DNA from: Halichondria panicea
Taxonomy: Eukaryota; Porifera; Demospongiae; Suberitida; Halichondriidae
Assembly (NCBI RefSeq): GCF_963675165.1
Contig: NC_087379.1
Span: 7,098,339 to 7,162,338, forward strand
Length of the DNA: 64,000 nt
Direction of reading: 5' to 3'
The translations under genes and the position numbers were made by a program. The notes under the pieces are model-generated. The model worked only from the letters and a program-made list of their open reading frames with translations, was not told the origin of the DNA and did not search any database. Shown here in pieces: positions 34,901 to 46,989 of the stretch. The stretch's first letter is position 1. Each line of letters begins with the position of its first letter.

Positions 34901-37900
34901 CCCCCTTCAATGAGCGTTAGGTCCAAGCTGTCAACTCCAGTGTGAAGGAAGGGACATTTTGTGTGGTTCCCTACTGTGCTACCAGTTGCTGCAGACAATG
35001 AAATTGGAAGCCATTAGCTCGATCTACCTGGACATATAGCATAGGTGTATTTTTGTGTTGCTAGGGTTATAAACTAGTTATGACATGTGCACTCGGGATG
35101 CATGGTGTATATTGCAAGCTAGAAGTTTACATTGTCAATAAGCTGTGCCAGCTCAGTAAAAAGTGGTGCAAGTGATCGTGTCCAACCTCCTCTGTAGGTT
35201 TATATAGTAGCTGGACGAGCAAGAGTTAGCTAGCTACAGATCTACCGACAGTTAGTGTTCCTACGGTGGCCGAGAAGAGTCACCCGCCTCCGCCTACCAC
35301 CACAATTAACCGCGCGCACTTAAAACTAATGTGAATCTGCACAAGGTCAAAGGTCAATGAATAATGTCTGCATTCGAATTAACGCATTAATTAGCTAATG
35401 CAGACATTATTTGTTGACCTTGTGCAGACTGACCTGAACACTTGTTGGCGGTTCTTTGTTCCTTTACTTTATTTATTGTCTATCACACGATGTGTTGTAA
35501 CTGCATGCTCTCACTCTTGTAGGATGGGGACACTCCACTCATAGTGTCAGCCAGGAATGGGAACACTGACTGTGTTAGGGAGCTGCTCTCCTCAGGAGCC
35601 GTGGTGGACCTGGCTGACGAGGTGAGTACCTGATACTAAACTGATGTGTCTATAGTACGGTGGCCCTGAGGTACACACATAATAGGCTCGAGGTTATGAC
35701 AATTCTCTACGTCAATTCAACTGCGGTCAGCTCCATTGAACTGAGGCTATGGCAATTCACTAATTAATGTACTTTTATAAGAAGATGTCTAATATTACAA
35801 AATCAAATATGAGTCTCCAAGCATCTCCAAGCAAGTTTGTGAAGAACTAAGGGGGTGGATTAGTGCTAACGGAATAGTTACCTATAGGCTAGCTAATGAC
35901 TCTATATACCGTTGAGGTCTGTAGCCTCTGCTTTAGCCATGACGCAGACAGATAGAGTATGATTTTCTATTTAAAACACACCTGACATAATTATTTCTAG
36001 GGAATTGAATTGACGTAGAGAATTGTCGTAGCGTCGAGCCTACTATGTGTGTACCTCAGGGCCACCGTACTATAGGCAGCATGTTCGTGACCATGCATGT
36101 ACGTACAATTATGGACGTTGCCGGCATTTTGAATTAAAATTAACCTTATTATGTTTTGCCTATAAGATGCACTTATCTTGCTTATTAATTTTGTGTTTAA
36201 GTTGATAAACTGGGCTACATACATTTTCTTGCATGTTGTACTCTATTACCGATTAAAATCATAGACTATAATTATAGTGATACATTATACAGTATATACT
36301 AGCCTCGTTCCCAGGCCGAGGTGTCTCTAAAATAACGCTAGATCGCCATGCAACTAGGCCTGGGGAAGATTGCATATGGGCGTGGTTTCAATTTGTTTAG
36401 ATCCAACAAATTTCAATGATTTTTCCGTAAAAGCTGCCGTAATCACAAAAATAGCTCCGTGTTACAAAACTAACCTAGCTAACTAGCTAGCTAGGTATTA
36501 GATCTAGGTGGTAGCTATCAAGTTGTGTCAAACAAGAGACCCCCCTCAATGAGCGTCAGGTCCAAGCTGTCAACTCCAGTGTGAAGGAAGGGACATTTTG
36601 TGTGGTTCCCTACTGTGCTACCAGTTGCTGCAGACAATGAACTTGGAAGCCATTAGCTCGATCCACCTGGACATATAGCATAGGTGTATTTTGTGTTGCT
36701 AGGGTTATAAACTAGTTATGACACGTGCACTCGGGATGCATGGTGTATATTGCACTCAGCCCTCGGGCCAATATCATATTTATTTTTCTTTTCTCTAGCT
36801 GTATTTTCATTATAAAATAGACAATATACAATATACCAGATACAATCTATCCCAGGCCTAGTTGGCGACCTAGCATTATTTTAGAGACGACTCTGCCTGG
36901 GAACGAGGCTAAGTATATACAGTAGACTCTCGTTAATCCGGTCACCCTTGGGACCATGCAGCTTGGCCGGAATAGCGAGGTGGCTGCAGCTCAGGAAATA
37001 GCCGCGGCTTAAAAACGACCTTACCTCGAATCTAATGACTACTTTTGCGGTTCTTGTCTCGAGGATAATGTAGGATAATGAATCATTCTGTTCTCTATTT
37101 AAGTGTAATCTAATTTTATTTGCTAAACCACACCCAAAACGTCACATCCGGCTGTAATATACGTATAAAATTACATTGAAAACCTTGTTTGGGACAGCCA
37201 CCACTGGCCGGTAAACGGAATAGCGAGTGGCCGTACTTCAGGGTGAGTTTTGTGCAGTAAACATATAGCTAGCATTCCGTGCCAAGCCAAATGGCCGGTA
37301 TATCGAGGTGGCCGTACTTCAGAGAGCCGGAATAGCGAGAGTCTACTGTACATGCAGTTGTAGATGTACTGTACAATGTATTATGAACTTACATGTGCTG
37401 ACAAGTACATTTCCCTGTGGATTTTAGTGCTTTAAACTGACGTACTAGCCGGTTTATTTACATGTACTGTACTAGCTAGCTTAATACGTATGACTGTTGT
37501 GCTTGTGTTCTCACTCTAGGATGTGGTTGGAAATATAGAGCAGTGAATGTCTGTATTGTTCAATATGTACATTCATATTGTGTTGTCAATGTCTCCACTC
37601 TTGCAGAATGGGTACACTCCACTCATAGTGGCAGCCTTCATGGGACATGAAGATAATGTGAAGGAGCTTCTCTCGTCAGGGGCTTCCCCTCTCTGCACTA
37701 ATATTGTAAGCACATGTACTTTATAGAGTACATAGTTGCGTAGTTATACTTAACAAACAGCTTTACATGTACTGTACACCTATACCTCTTACAGTAGTTA
37801 ATGACTGAACAGAGCTGTCATTTGTACCTAAACAGATATACCCAACCTCTTAATATGCAATTACCGTTGCCAGTATTGCTATGTCAGCAAAGTACATGTC

Positions 37901-38930
37901 ATACGCATTAGACCACTTTACCTCTTACAATGTACGTCTCATCCCCTTCATATGATCATCATCACAGGATGGACAGACTGCTCTGATGATGACCAAGAAA
38001 TCATATTCCCCTAACCCTTCAATAATCAAGCTCCTTGAAGAAGCTACTGAATCACATGTGAGTCCATACCTCAATAATGCACACACTGCATGATCATGAT
38101 GGTGTTTTAGTTTATTGTACCGAATAATTAAATAGTGCATACATTATTATATGTACATCGAATAAAGATTCTGTTTTACGAGTATTTTGCTATTTTGACA
38201 ATTTAAGATCATAAGCTCATACTTTTAAATACTGTCGATTAACTGTATCAAGGGCGTATACAGAGAAGAGGGCATGCAACTCGCCCTATTCTCAGAATCA
38301 TCCGACTTCGTATTGAGCTATTTTTAGAACTGCCCACAAAAACGCCCACGCGTAACCTTTGACCGCACAAGGTAAATCAAAGTCTTTTTTATATCTGTGC
38401 TAGCTAGCTAGCTAGATGGCAGCATAGTAAAACTGGTTCTCAGCAGCAGTATGGCTCGTAGCAGTGTCAAAGGCAAAGGCAAACCATCCAACAGTTGCAA
38501 CTCCAAGAAGATGAAACCTAGGTACAATAAACCTGTCCTCCTGAGTCTCTGGTACTTCTTAACAATACGCCCAGCACTTAACTTCCCGCTCGAAGGAGTT
38601 GTCTTGGACCTGGCTGGACTAGGACTGGTCATGGCACTTCTCTAAAATAATACTGCACTGTTAGCTAGCTAGCTAGCTAGCAAAGGCACCTCTGATGTAC
38701 ACGCCCATAATTATAACTCCGTAAACAACACCGCCCACTTGTTCACGTCCGTATACTGGATTCTATTTTTAGCATATCCGGTCTCTGATACGAAGTCGGA
38801 TGAGTACGTAGGGTATATATAGATGCATGCCCTCTTCTCTGTATACGCCCTTGCTGTATGGAGTGCAAACTACTGTTCCAATATTACACATACCCAAACA
38901 AGCATGAATACCATTACATGTGCCCCCCCC

Positions 38931-38979
<49 letters not shown>

Positions 38980-41900
38980 AGTCACGTCCGCAGTCTATTC
39001 CAGTCCTACCCAAGAACTGGGCTGTCGTTACTGACACAGAAACGTGAGTGACTATTGCACAGTTGAGTCACTAGCTTTATGAATGTGAGTCAACTTTAGG
39101 AAGAAGCCAGTCTACCAGAACAAGGCAGCAGGGGAAACCCTCTCAACACCACCTGGATGTAAGTGTGTGCTTGTGCTGTATCCAGCACATGGTTCTGTGT
39201 GTTTTACCTCCTGTGTAGATCCCCTGCACCAAACCTCCGCACACCCTGATGTCACTTTCTACGACATGCCTCAAGAGAAGGAGTTCACCTCCAGTGGTGG
39301 CCACGCTGACTTTGACAATGGAGTACAAGTAACTGTTCCAGCTAATGCTGTCCCAGCAGGGACCTCTGTGAGCATTAAAGTCCAACCCAGCCTTGCCTCA
39401 AATGACGTGTTTGTGATTCCTGAGGGCATTCAGTCTGCCAGTCCGTCCTACTTGATCTCTGGTGAAGGTCTAAATGGAGAGGTGACCCTGAGCATGGAGC
39501 ATCATGTACGAGTGTCCACCCAACAAGAAGCTGATGACCTCCTCTTTCTCCAAGCTGACTCGTCTCCCAAGATATCTAGTACAAAGAGAGTATACCAGTA
39601 CCAGGAGGTACAAAACGGAAGATCAGAGTTTACTCCTGGAGGGGACACCGGGAGACTGAGGCTGAGCACACGACTGAAGAACTTCTTTAAAATTGGGAAG
39701 AGAAAAAGAGGTGAATATTTATGATTTTAGAATGACTTTTGATTCAACATATAATCTTTAATACATGTACAGGCAATACTGACAGTAACCTCTACACTGT
39801 CAGAGTCTACCGGTCTCCTCCACACACAACTGGGGACAGGCTAGCCATCATTGTAGCCAGTCTCTGTGGGAGCTTATACGCTAAGGTAAGATTGCTCAAT
39901 TGAAGTGTGCTCATTTTATGTACCTTAATTTACAGTTTCTAGAGAAACTTGATAAAGTGATTATCCCACGAGACTATCCCAATGTGTCGAGAGAAGTGGC
40001 TGACAGGACAACTCAAGGACCACTGACGTTTGTTGATATGTGTGCCACTCTCAACATTCACCCAGTGCTGGGATGGTCTGTGGAACCAGACAAGAAATTG
40101 GTAAAACATGAAGTTGGACACGGTCTTAAAATCACATTCTCTTCATTTTCAGATCTTGCGTAGTGGAGTGGATCAGCCTGAGGTAGAGAAGTTCAGACCT
40201 GAGGATCTCCACGACTACCCTCCCAGGATAATCTGCAGGCTCTTCCCTGAGAAGAATGCTCCCAAGAGAACCACTTGTACCATCTCCTTGTCTGGGCTAC
40301 TACCACCGGTCGAATTTTGCATACCATTGAAAATACTCACCCCCAAAGTTGCTGTGGATACTACTAAACTACAGGTATTCATGTTTGTACAGTGTAGCCT
40401 CTTGAAATGGTGTAGTGGGTGGGTACCTTTGGCTAACTAAATTTTGCTCCCTAGATAAATTTGTCCTCTTTGTTGATTCAACTTGCACAGTCATATAAGT
40501 TAATTAATGCACACACAGTGTTTGATTACAATGTACAATATTTCCCACCTACTACACTTTTGCCATGTAGTCTATAGTGGGGTTTAACTGTCATAAATTG
40601 CCACCTCAAGGCTACAAAGGAAAATATGGCTCATGGCACCTCAATCATATGCAGCAAAAATAAAAAATAATGGTGTTTTCGATGAATGAAGATGAATGCA
40701 TTGTCTTGCATGAGAAACAAAATGTCATAAATGAAAACATGAGGAGCTGCTTTAGAGACACTCTGGGAGAGGGCTAGGGCTCAGGCTGAGCTTTTTGCTC
40801 ACTAGCACTAGACTGCACGCACTGCACTGGGCCTGTTCAGCAAAGAAAAAGAAGCCATTTTAATAATAATATAGGAGTGGCTATTTTAAGCTTACCTTTG
40901 CTTGCCTACTAGCCTGGCATAGCTGAAGAGAGCTGGTCAGCCTGTCTAGAGCTAGCTGTGTTGTTTCTTCTGGCTGGTTGCTGCACAGTAAGTGGAGGGA
41001 GGGGCTGACTAATTAAATAGAGAGGGGGAGTGGCTCTGTACCGTTCGCTTGGAGGGAGGGGCTGGCTGCTCATTATTATTTTGTCCAGGCTGCGCAAGGA
41101 TTTGAGTGTGAACAGGAGACCTGGTGTGGACGAGCTCTCTTTTCCTAGTTGTCTTCTTGTTTGAATAGTGTTGCTATGTGGTAGTCATGCAAGCTTACAT
41201 AGGCTGGATGCATAGCAACCAGTCAGCCAATCAGATGGGACATAATTATATCAATTAATGCACAGTGCCTCGGGGTTTATGACAGTAAACCACACCTCTC
41301 ACTCGGGCTACACCCTCGTGGTCAGGAGGTTTACAGTCATAAACCCCTCTACACTGTACATTAACTAATACTTGTAGTTAAGTCTCATTCTAATTTGTTT
41401 AGGAGGCCACTGATGAGTTGAGAAGGTCTGCCCGGGCAGTGAGTGACACACAACTTGGCTCTACTGTGAAGAGTGTAGTGTCTCTGATGGAGAGAATGAC
41501 TGCTGCTCTGAGGTACCACTCAATTGTCTAGTGGAAGTCTGATTATCACTTTTTTTTCTGAAGGTCATCTTCTCTGAGTGAGCTGACAGGCCACACTGAC
41601 TCCATACGGACAGAGATAAAGGCTGTCCTTGTAGTGACCAGGAGGGTTGTCCAGGAGTGCACAGTACAGAGCATCAGTGAGAACATAAGAGCCAGTCTCT
41701 CTAAGATGGAGACTTTATCTCACCAGCTTTGTCATGTGACCAAGGTCAAACTCAGATACTGTCTAGGTGAGAACGTGTGTTTATGATATCAAGTGTTAGC
41801 TCTCATTCTCAAAGGTACAGACCAGTCAGAGGAGACAGCTGCTCTTGTTGACCTGGTGGAGAATGGAGCTAATCTGTTGAGAGCTGTGGACTGTCTACTC

Positions 41901-43915
41901 AGGGACATCCACACACTCAGTGGAGTCAGTGGTGAGTTTACATTGTCAGAGTCTGTGTATCGAGTATCTACCTACCGTATGGCGGGTATATTTCGAGGGT
42001 ATAAATTTTCGCGGAAGAAATTAATGTCTTTGCAGATTTGATTTTTGTGAAATAGCAGCCTATTTTGCAGCATGCATGCATACGATATTAAATTCTTGGT
42101 ACATGCTTAATCCATGACAACCACGAACATGTATACCCTCTATACGGTATTATGTTTTGATTTTAGATCAATGATACTCTGCTGCTCAACTGCAACCCCC
42201 CTCCCTCCGTTTCTTTCAGCTTCCATAACATGGCAGTTACAGTAGGATACCATGTTTGAATTTTAAATTCCAAGAGGGGGAAAACCAAATCCAAAGGAGG
42301 GTGGCAAAAGCCTCCCTAATTTCCCCCTGCTAATATTCACGTACAGTCTTTTGTCGAAATTTGCTGTTTTTTTTCCTCCCAAAACTTATAGCCAAAGAAT
42401 AATTATTTATATCTGGAGGCATAAGTGTTCTATGTACTGCAGATAATTCACATATCCATTATAATGATGTCTCCAACATTGCCACTACAATGTGGAAGCT
42501 GCTTTGGTGTTATGGTAATTGTTCACTCCACTAATCAGTGTATAATTATAGGACCATCCTCTAAACGAGTCACTCTTCAAGAACTAGTAGAGCAATACAA
42601 TCTGACTGACGAGCAACTCAACAGTGAAATAGAAGACTCTGATACTCCCGAAATGGCCTCATGTTTTGATGATGTGGACCTTTATTCGAGTTCAATGGGG
42701 CTAGGTATTGCTGATCAAGCCGATGTGAAGAGGTTGTACCATAGTGAAGGTACTCGAGCAGCCATGATGAAGTGTTTGCAAATCTGGAAAGAACGTAATC
42801 CTTTTCAAGCAACTTACAGAGCTCTACTGGATATCGCACTGAGATTGGGGAAAGGAGACACAGCTCATCAAATCTGTCAGCAATTGATCCAACGTAAGTA
42901 TATGTACACATGTTACCACATGTCAGGTGACAAGCCCCCTCCGCCTAAGCCCTCTACTAAGTAGCTATTCAAAATTTGGCTCAAGATTGAAATCGCAACA
43001 GAGAAGGCATTTGCCACAATCCCTATGATTGTGTGTATATACCATCATGCGTGCTTGTACACCTCCCTCCTAGACTGCACTGTTGAGTACTAGTGTATGA
43101 GAACCTCACCAAACTGATATACTGATTGTCTCCATATTGTACAGGAGGTGTGAGAGGTGTGGTCACTGGCTCGGACAGTATACAGGTATCCTGCATGTAT
43201 ACTGCTTGTATACAGTTTAGCTGTACAATAGATACTGAGTTTTCAACTTAAGTTGATTCAACTAGCAAGTATTTACAATCATATACATTTTGCTGTATAC
43301 ATGCACTGAAACACAGTGATTCTCACAGTCTAATTGTACCTGCTTCCTCAGGTTGAGGCTGGCGTTGCACGGAAGGTTCCGACTGTAGCCAGGACTGTGG
43401 TGGACATTAATGTGCGTTTATTTGTTACGTACCTTAAGTTAGCACAATTAACCGTCTATATACACTGCTAAATGTTGCTTGGCTGACCTACATTGTATGC
43501 ATGTCCATGTTACAGTACTGTATGTTTGCAATCTCATTTCTTTTTGCTTAATTATCTTCTGTAGGAAGCCACTGAAGTACTGAGGACAACAGTTGGTGAG
43601 ATGACCACCTCACAGCTTGGCTCTATTTTGGAGACTGTACTGTCACTAATGGAGAAAATTACAACTGCACTTCAGTGAGTTGTCTACTATTTTAATGGTA
43701 GCACTGTATTTACAATAATTTTTATGTCCCACCTCAGGTCATCTTCTCTGAGTGAGCTGACAGGCCACACTGACTCCATACGGACAGATGTTAGGTCCAC
43801 TCGTCAACTAGCCATGAAGATTGTCAAGGAGTGCAACATTGGAGCCAGTCTCTCTAAGATGGAGACTTTATCTCGTCAGCTTGGACGGTTGGCCGAGGAC
43901 AAACTCGGAGACTAG
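28936..43915 (+). CDS. Ankyrin-ZU5-Death domain protein, paralogue 2 (975 aa)
   Basis: Exons: 28936-29022 (start, MDIHRAAKAGNLRALKNAI, a capping ankyrin half), 29542-29640, 32275-32373, 33904-34002, 35523-35621, 37607-37705 (five 33-aa ankyrin repeats), 37968-38057, 38994-39043 (alternative 38982), 39100-39158, 39219-39710 (ZU5-like), 39773-39885, 39936-40100, 40153-40374, 41403-41512, 41564-41766, 41821-41931, 42552-42893 (Death domain), 43145-43185, 43352-43411, 43565-43674, 43738-43915 (TAG). Lengths sum to 2928 nt, exactly 976 codons. The helical exons before the Death domain (41403, 41564) are repeated after it (43565, 43738), an internal duplication. No signal peptide or membrane span is visible, so a cytoplasmic receptor or adaptor is likely; the ligand is unknown. 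Confidence 0.87.
29886..30437. mobile_element. CAGAGGAGGT-family foldback version
   Basis: The ends match the 1924-2368 element, but the inverted arms extend about 220 bp (for example GTTCAGCGGTGCTGTATG against its complement near 30225). The left flank keeps TAGTTTTAT; the right flank does not, so the right side was rearranged after insertion. Confidence 0.65.
31022..31188. mobile_element. Inverted-repeat element A, right half only
   Basis: Keeps the right arm ending CCGTAC. The left arm is replaced by unrelated sequence that contains a GAGGCCAGAGG...CCCCTCTGGC palindrome near 30968-31015. Confidence 0.6.
32407..32824. mobile_element. Inverted-repeat element A, gene 2 copy
   Basis: Complete 418-bp copy with TA flanks, in the intron after the exon ending at 32373. 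Confidence 0.75.
34036..34433. mobile_element. Inverted-repeat element A, short copy
   Basis: 398-bp copy with a small deletion next to the left arm. TA flanks are intact. Confidence 0.7.
35655..36070. mobile_element. Inverted-repeat element A, last gene 2 copy
   Basis: 416-bp copy. The left arm carries several substitutions (gaggttatgac), making it one of the more diverged arms. Confidence 0.7.
36302..36909. mobile_element. Inverted-repeat element B, gene 2 copy
   Basis: Both arms are intact and the element is TA-flanked. It directly precedes the younger element at 36920. Confidence 0.65.
36920..37348. mobile_element. CAGTAGACTCTCG element (pogo/Tigger-like ends), gene 2
   Basis: Ends CAGTAGACTCTCGTTAATCC and CGGAATAGCGAGAGTCTACTG are imperfect inverted repeats with TA on both sides. 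Gene 1 introns at the homologous point read tatatacatgcag without it. Such ends with TA duplication are characteristic of pogo/Tigger-type non-autonomous elements; there is no coding region. Confidence 0.75.
38249..38853. mobile_element. CAAGGGCGTATACAG element, 605 bp, gene 2 intron
   Basis: Ends CAAGGGCGTATACAG and CTGTATACGCCCTTG; the arms extend through AGAAGAGGGCATGC. CTGTAT borders both sides (38243-38248, 38854-38859). Genes 1 and 3 lack it in the homologous intron. Overlapping 60-74 aa ORFs inside match nothing I recognise. Confidence 0.7.
38931..38978 (+). repeat. C-tract and (CA)n at splice acceptor, gene 2
   Basis: Equivalent of the gene 1 tract. It ends in CTTAG, followed 12 nt later by CCGCAG, so two in-frame acceptors are possible (exon start 38982 or 38994). 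Confidence 0.85.
39219..39710 (+). other. ZU5-like domain exon of gene 2
   Basis: Same 492-nt length as in genes 1 and 3. It is nearly identical to gene 3's exon (50623), while gene 1's has more changes, mainly toward the C-terminal end (YQYQEVQNGRSEFTPGGD here). Confidence 0.75.
40540..41370. repeat. Intron expansion with hairpin, gene 2
   Basis: This roughly 0.8-kb segment between exons 40374 and 41403 is absent from the shorter gene 3 intron. It contains an inverted pair at about 41264-41358 (CGGGGTTTATGACAGTAAACC and GGTTTACAGTCATAAACCCC). No gene is seen. Confidence 0.5.
42552..42893 (+). other. Death domain exon of gene 2
   Basis: Same length as the gene 1 exon, with only a few substitutions (for example SSKRV for SAKRV and QLIQ for QLTQ). 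It is quite different from the gene 3 Death domain at 53670, so gene 3 uses a different Death-domain lineage. Confidence 0.85.
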
Positions 43916-43990
43916 GTGAGAATATATTGTACCAGGGTTTAGGGCAGGGGATTAAACTTCCCCTAAAAACATTTTGTGGAATAATGGCAT

Positions 43991-44283
43991 CAGGGTTTCA
44001 TACAGAATTTTTAGCTGGTAGGGGGAAACGTTTAATTGAGGGGGTCTGAGGGTCCTCTCCCGGAAAAATGTTTAAGGAATTGTTATCTGAGGTGCAATTT
44101 GGGTTTTTGTGTGCTTCAAACCATACATTTTACTAATCTATAATAAGATTGTAGATATTTTTAAGGAGAAAAGTCGTACATTTTTATTATGACATCGTTA
44201 ATTTTCAGATTTCTAGGGGGGGGGGAATTTTGGCTGGGGGTAGGAAATCCCAGGGCCCCCTCCCCCCTCTGTATGAAACCCTG
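43991..44283. mobile_element. CAGGGTTTCATACAG element, gene 2 block
   Basis: Third copy at the homologous position. The left end reads CATACAGAA, slightly diverged. Confidence 0.6.
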
Positions 44284-44388
44284 CATTGGCATCATCAACA
44301 AAAACCAGTTATAAGTAGACTCTACTGTATTAAACACTGTGATATGTACACTATTATCTCTGCCCTACTATAATGCATATAATGGACT

Positions 44389-44759
44389 CAGGGTTTCATC
44401 GAGTGGGGGGGGGGGGGTCAGGGGTCAGGGGTGAACAATCACACTAAAATGCTCAGCTTCCTCCTTGTAGAATAATGACATCATCACATTGGTAATGTAG
44501 GTACATGTAACAACAGTCATAAGGTAGAATCTACGTACTGTCTATGATGTGCAATATGCCACTATACACTGTGATGCATTAGCATGTAATAGGGGTGTGG
44601 TCAACAGCGTGGCCAAACATTATGCCACCCCCCCCCCCCCCCCAACTTTTGATCCTAGATGAAACCCGGATGGTGAGTGTAGACCCCAACAATTCAACAA
44701 TTGTGTGGTGCGCTCTACCGCACATCCTCACATAAATGTTCATCCTAGATGAAACTCAG
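44389..44759. mobile_element. CAGGGTTTCATCTAG element, gene 2 block
   Basis: The left end reads CAGGGTTTCATCGAG, one base off its sisters. Confidence 0.5.
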
Positions 44760-46871
44760 TACATGTGTATGTTGTATATGTGTAATATTAACTGTCAGGA
44801 GCTTATTTACTCTGGAGCTCTTTGTTGAACTGCATGCAATCCACGTACACCATTTCCTTTGCTGACCCTCACCCTATCCACACTACAGGCCTGGCAGAGA
44901 GTGTTCAAACGTTGCCAAGAACAATTGATGGTAACCTTACATAGTACATGTGTTAGCGTATTATTTGTTTTGTGATGGACCTGTATTTTTATCAGTTTGA
45001 ATGCACGTATAATTATATTGTTTGGATGATATAATTAATTTTGACAATGAATTGTTAGTCACATTGTTATTGTGGTCATGTACTGTCATGCTCCCTCATG
45101 ATTGTTATGCCTTGATGCGTATGGTCCATGCAGGGGCACACAGTCATCTGTTTGTGTGTGCATGTGTGTGTGTGTATTCCAGCTGTAACTGTCCTTCTAT
45201 TAGCAGTATACAAGCATCATATCACCTTCTAGGTAAAGGGTCGTTGAATAACATTGTGTAACTAGCATTGGTGATCTTTACCAACTCACCAAACCAGCAA
45301 AGAAGAGAAGAGACCCTGAGCTGCATGCTGGTGCAACTTACAGAGCTCTTGTGAAACTACTCCTAAGAATGAGGAAATATGACATTGCTAGTAAAGTGTT
45401 CAAACATTGCCAAGAGAATGGTAAACTTACATAGTACATGTGTAGCGTAACATAATCTGTTTTGTGATGGATCCATGCTTGTGAGTAGAATTTGAATGCT
45501 CCTAATTTATACTAGGGAGGCATTTGTGAGTCAGAAGTATGTGATCCTCTACCTGCCTACATTGTACGAGAGCTTAGCTTACAAGCCCCCTCATAACAAT
45601 GACCTCAAGGACTGATAATGCATTTATCATACACATGAATTGTGTCACATGACTATGTGCTACTGTTTCAATGTTACAGTGTTGTACAGTGCGTGAGGTG
45701 TGTGCCAAGTTCACCTCCATGCCATTGTCACTGAGGTGACGAGTACTGTCTCAATACTAGCCCTTTAAAATGTACACATTTACAATCTGACCACTTTAAT
45801 TACAAGTGGTTGTTAACGTGAGCTAGTTTTGTAGTAGCTAATAGCAGATTCACTTCTGTTGGAAGGTCACATTTCATTTCTACCATTTGCTCACTGTACA
45901 TGCAGGCGTATAAGTCGGTTGTCATTTGAATATTCGTTCTCTTAATTAGAGTGTGTGAGGAGAAGGTCAAGGCGAGGATGGGATTGGTGAAGTGTGTCAA
46001 CCACAACCTAGTGGAGCCCTACCATCATCTACGAGAAACACGGTGACTATGTACTCTGAACCTTCATACCTTGGTTACTACACAGCTAACAAGTGTTTAA
46101 ATCTAGTGCCTGGATAGTCTGTATCAGCAGTTGTATTATATAAAGTGAAACCTCTGAAAATGTGTGCAGCATTTATTTGTGACGTTTGTTCTCTGTATTG
46201 AGTCTGAGGTGGTTCTTTACAGTGGTACCTAGGAAAGTGATTTTGTAGACTGAAGCAATGTCCTTTGTAGCTACACAGAGAGATGTTTAATTGAGTGTCC
46301 TTTATTCAGAGGGTTCTTTATCAGAGGTTCCACTGGTATTCATATTGATGTTGGTACTGTGTTTCCTGTGTAGGTGAGTATGTTGCACAGATGAAGTTCA
46401 CTCTGCTGCTAATGCCCAATGGACCACAAAGGTGAACATCTGAAACTCTCCTGCCTGTACAATTCATGTTGTGTAGTGCAGGCTGTGTGTATGACAGCGT
46501 TCTGTAGTGCATGAAGTTTGAGGTGTACGTACGTATGACATCATTGCCATTGTTTGTCTGGTGTTCATGCACTGTATTGGTTTGATTGTGTGTACACTAC
46601 AACATTCAGTGATTGTCATTCCCCACAGACTCACCAGTGGCTCCTTTGACCCTGCATGAGCTAGTGTCTTCACAGCTGAAACTGGAAGACCCTCGACTGA
46701 ATGTGAGTACATACAAATTAGCTCTATTAATTAGGACAGTGTGTTATTTCATGGGAAATTCCTTTGAATCTGTTCCAAGGTCTGTTTCAAAGCTTTCAGA
46801 AAATAATAAAAATTGGGAAATTAGATCAATGATACTAGTTACGGCCATTGAAACCCTCCCTCCGTTTAATT

Positions 46872-46989
46872 GCTCCTTGGAGGGTGAGCCGGACCATGTT
46901 TGATGACTGGTTAGGCAGCCCCTCTAATTAATTAGAGGAATGCAACCCGCTAATTAAATAATAATCAGGCGTTTCTATTGCTCCCCTAA
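46872..46989 (+). repeat. Dispersed 120-bp repeat, copy 3
   Basis: Same orientation and homologous position as 20077-20194. The internal palindrome reads CTCTAATTAATTAGAGG, perfect in this copy. Confidence 0.6.

Larger units (their letters stand above)
29540..37710 (+). repeat. Array of amplified ankyrin exon-intron units, gene 2
   Basis: Five ankyrin exons in units of about 1.6-2.6 kb share the intron blocks of the gene 1 array. The first intron (29641-32274) lacks element A at its empty site and carries a long foldback element; the last carries an added 429-bp element at 36920. Confidence 0.85.

Noticed and set aside
408-36224. A 72-85 aa minus-strand ORF (MYVAQFINLNT...) repeated nine times
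   Set aside because: It lies wholly inside the amplified ankyrin introns, covering the right arm of element A. It recurs only because the intron recurs, has changes without regard to codon position, and matches no family.
38408-38645. Overlapping 64- and 74-aa ORFs on both strands
   Set aside because: They are inside the 605-bp inverted-repeat element, absent from the paralogues and without recognisable motifs.
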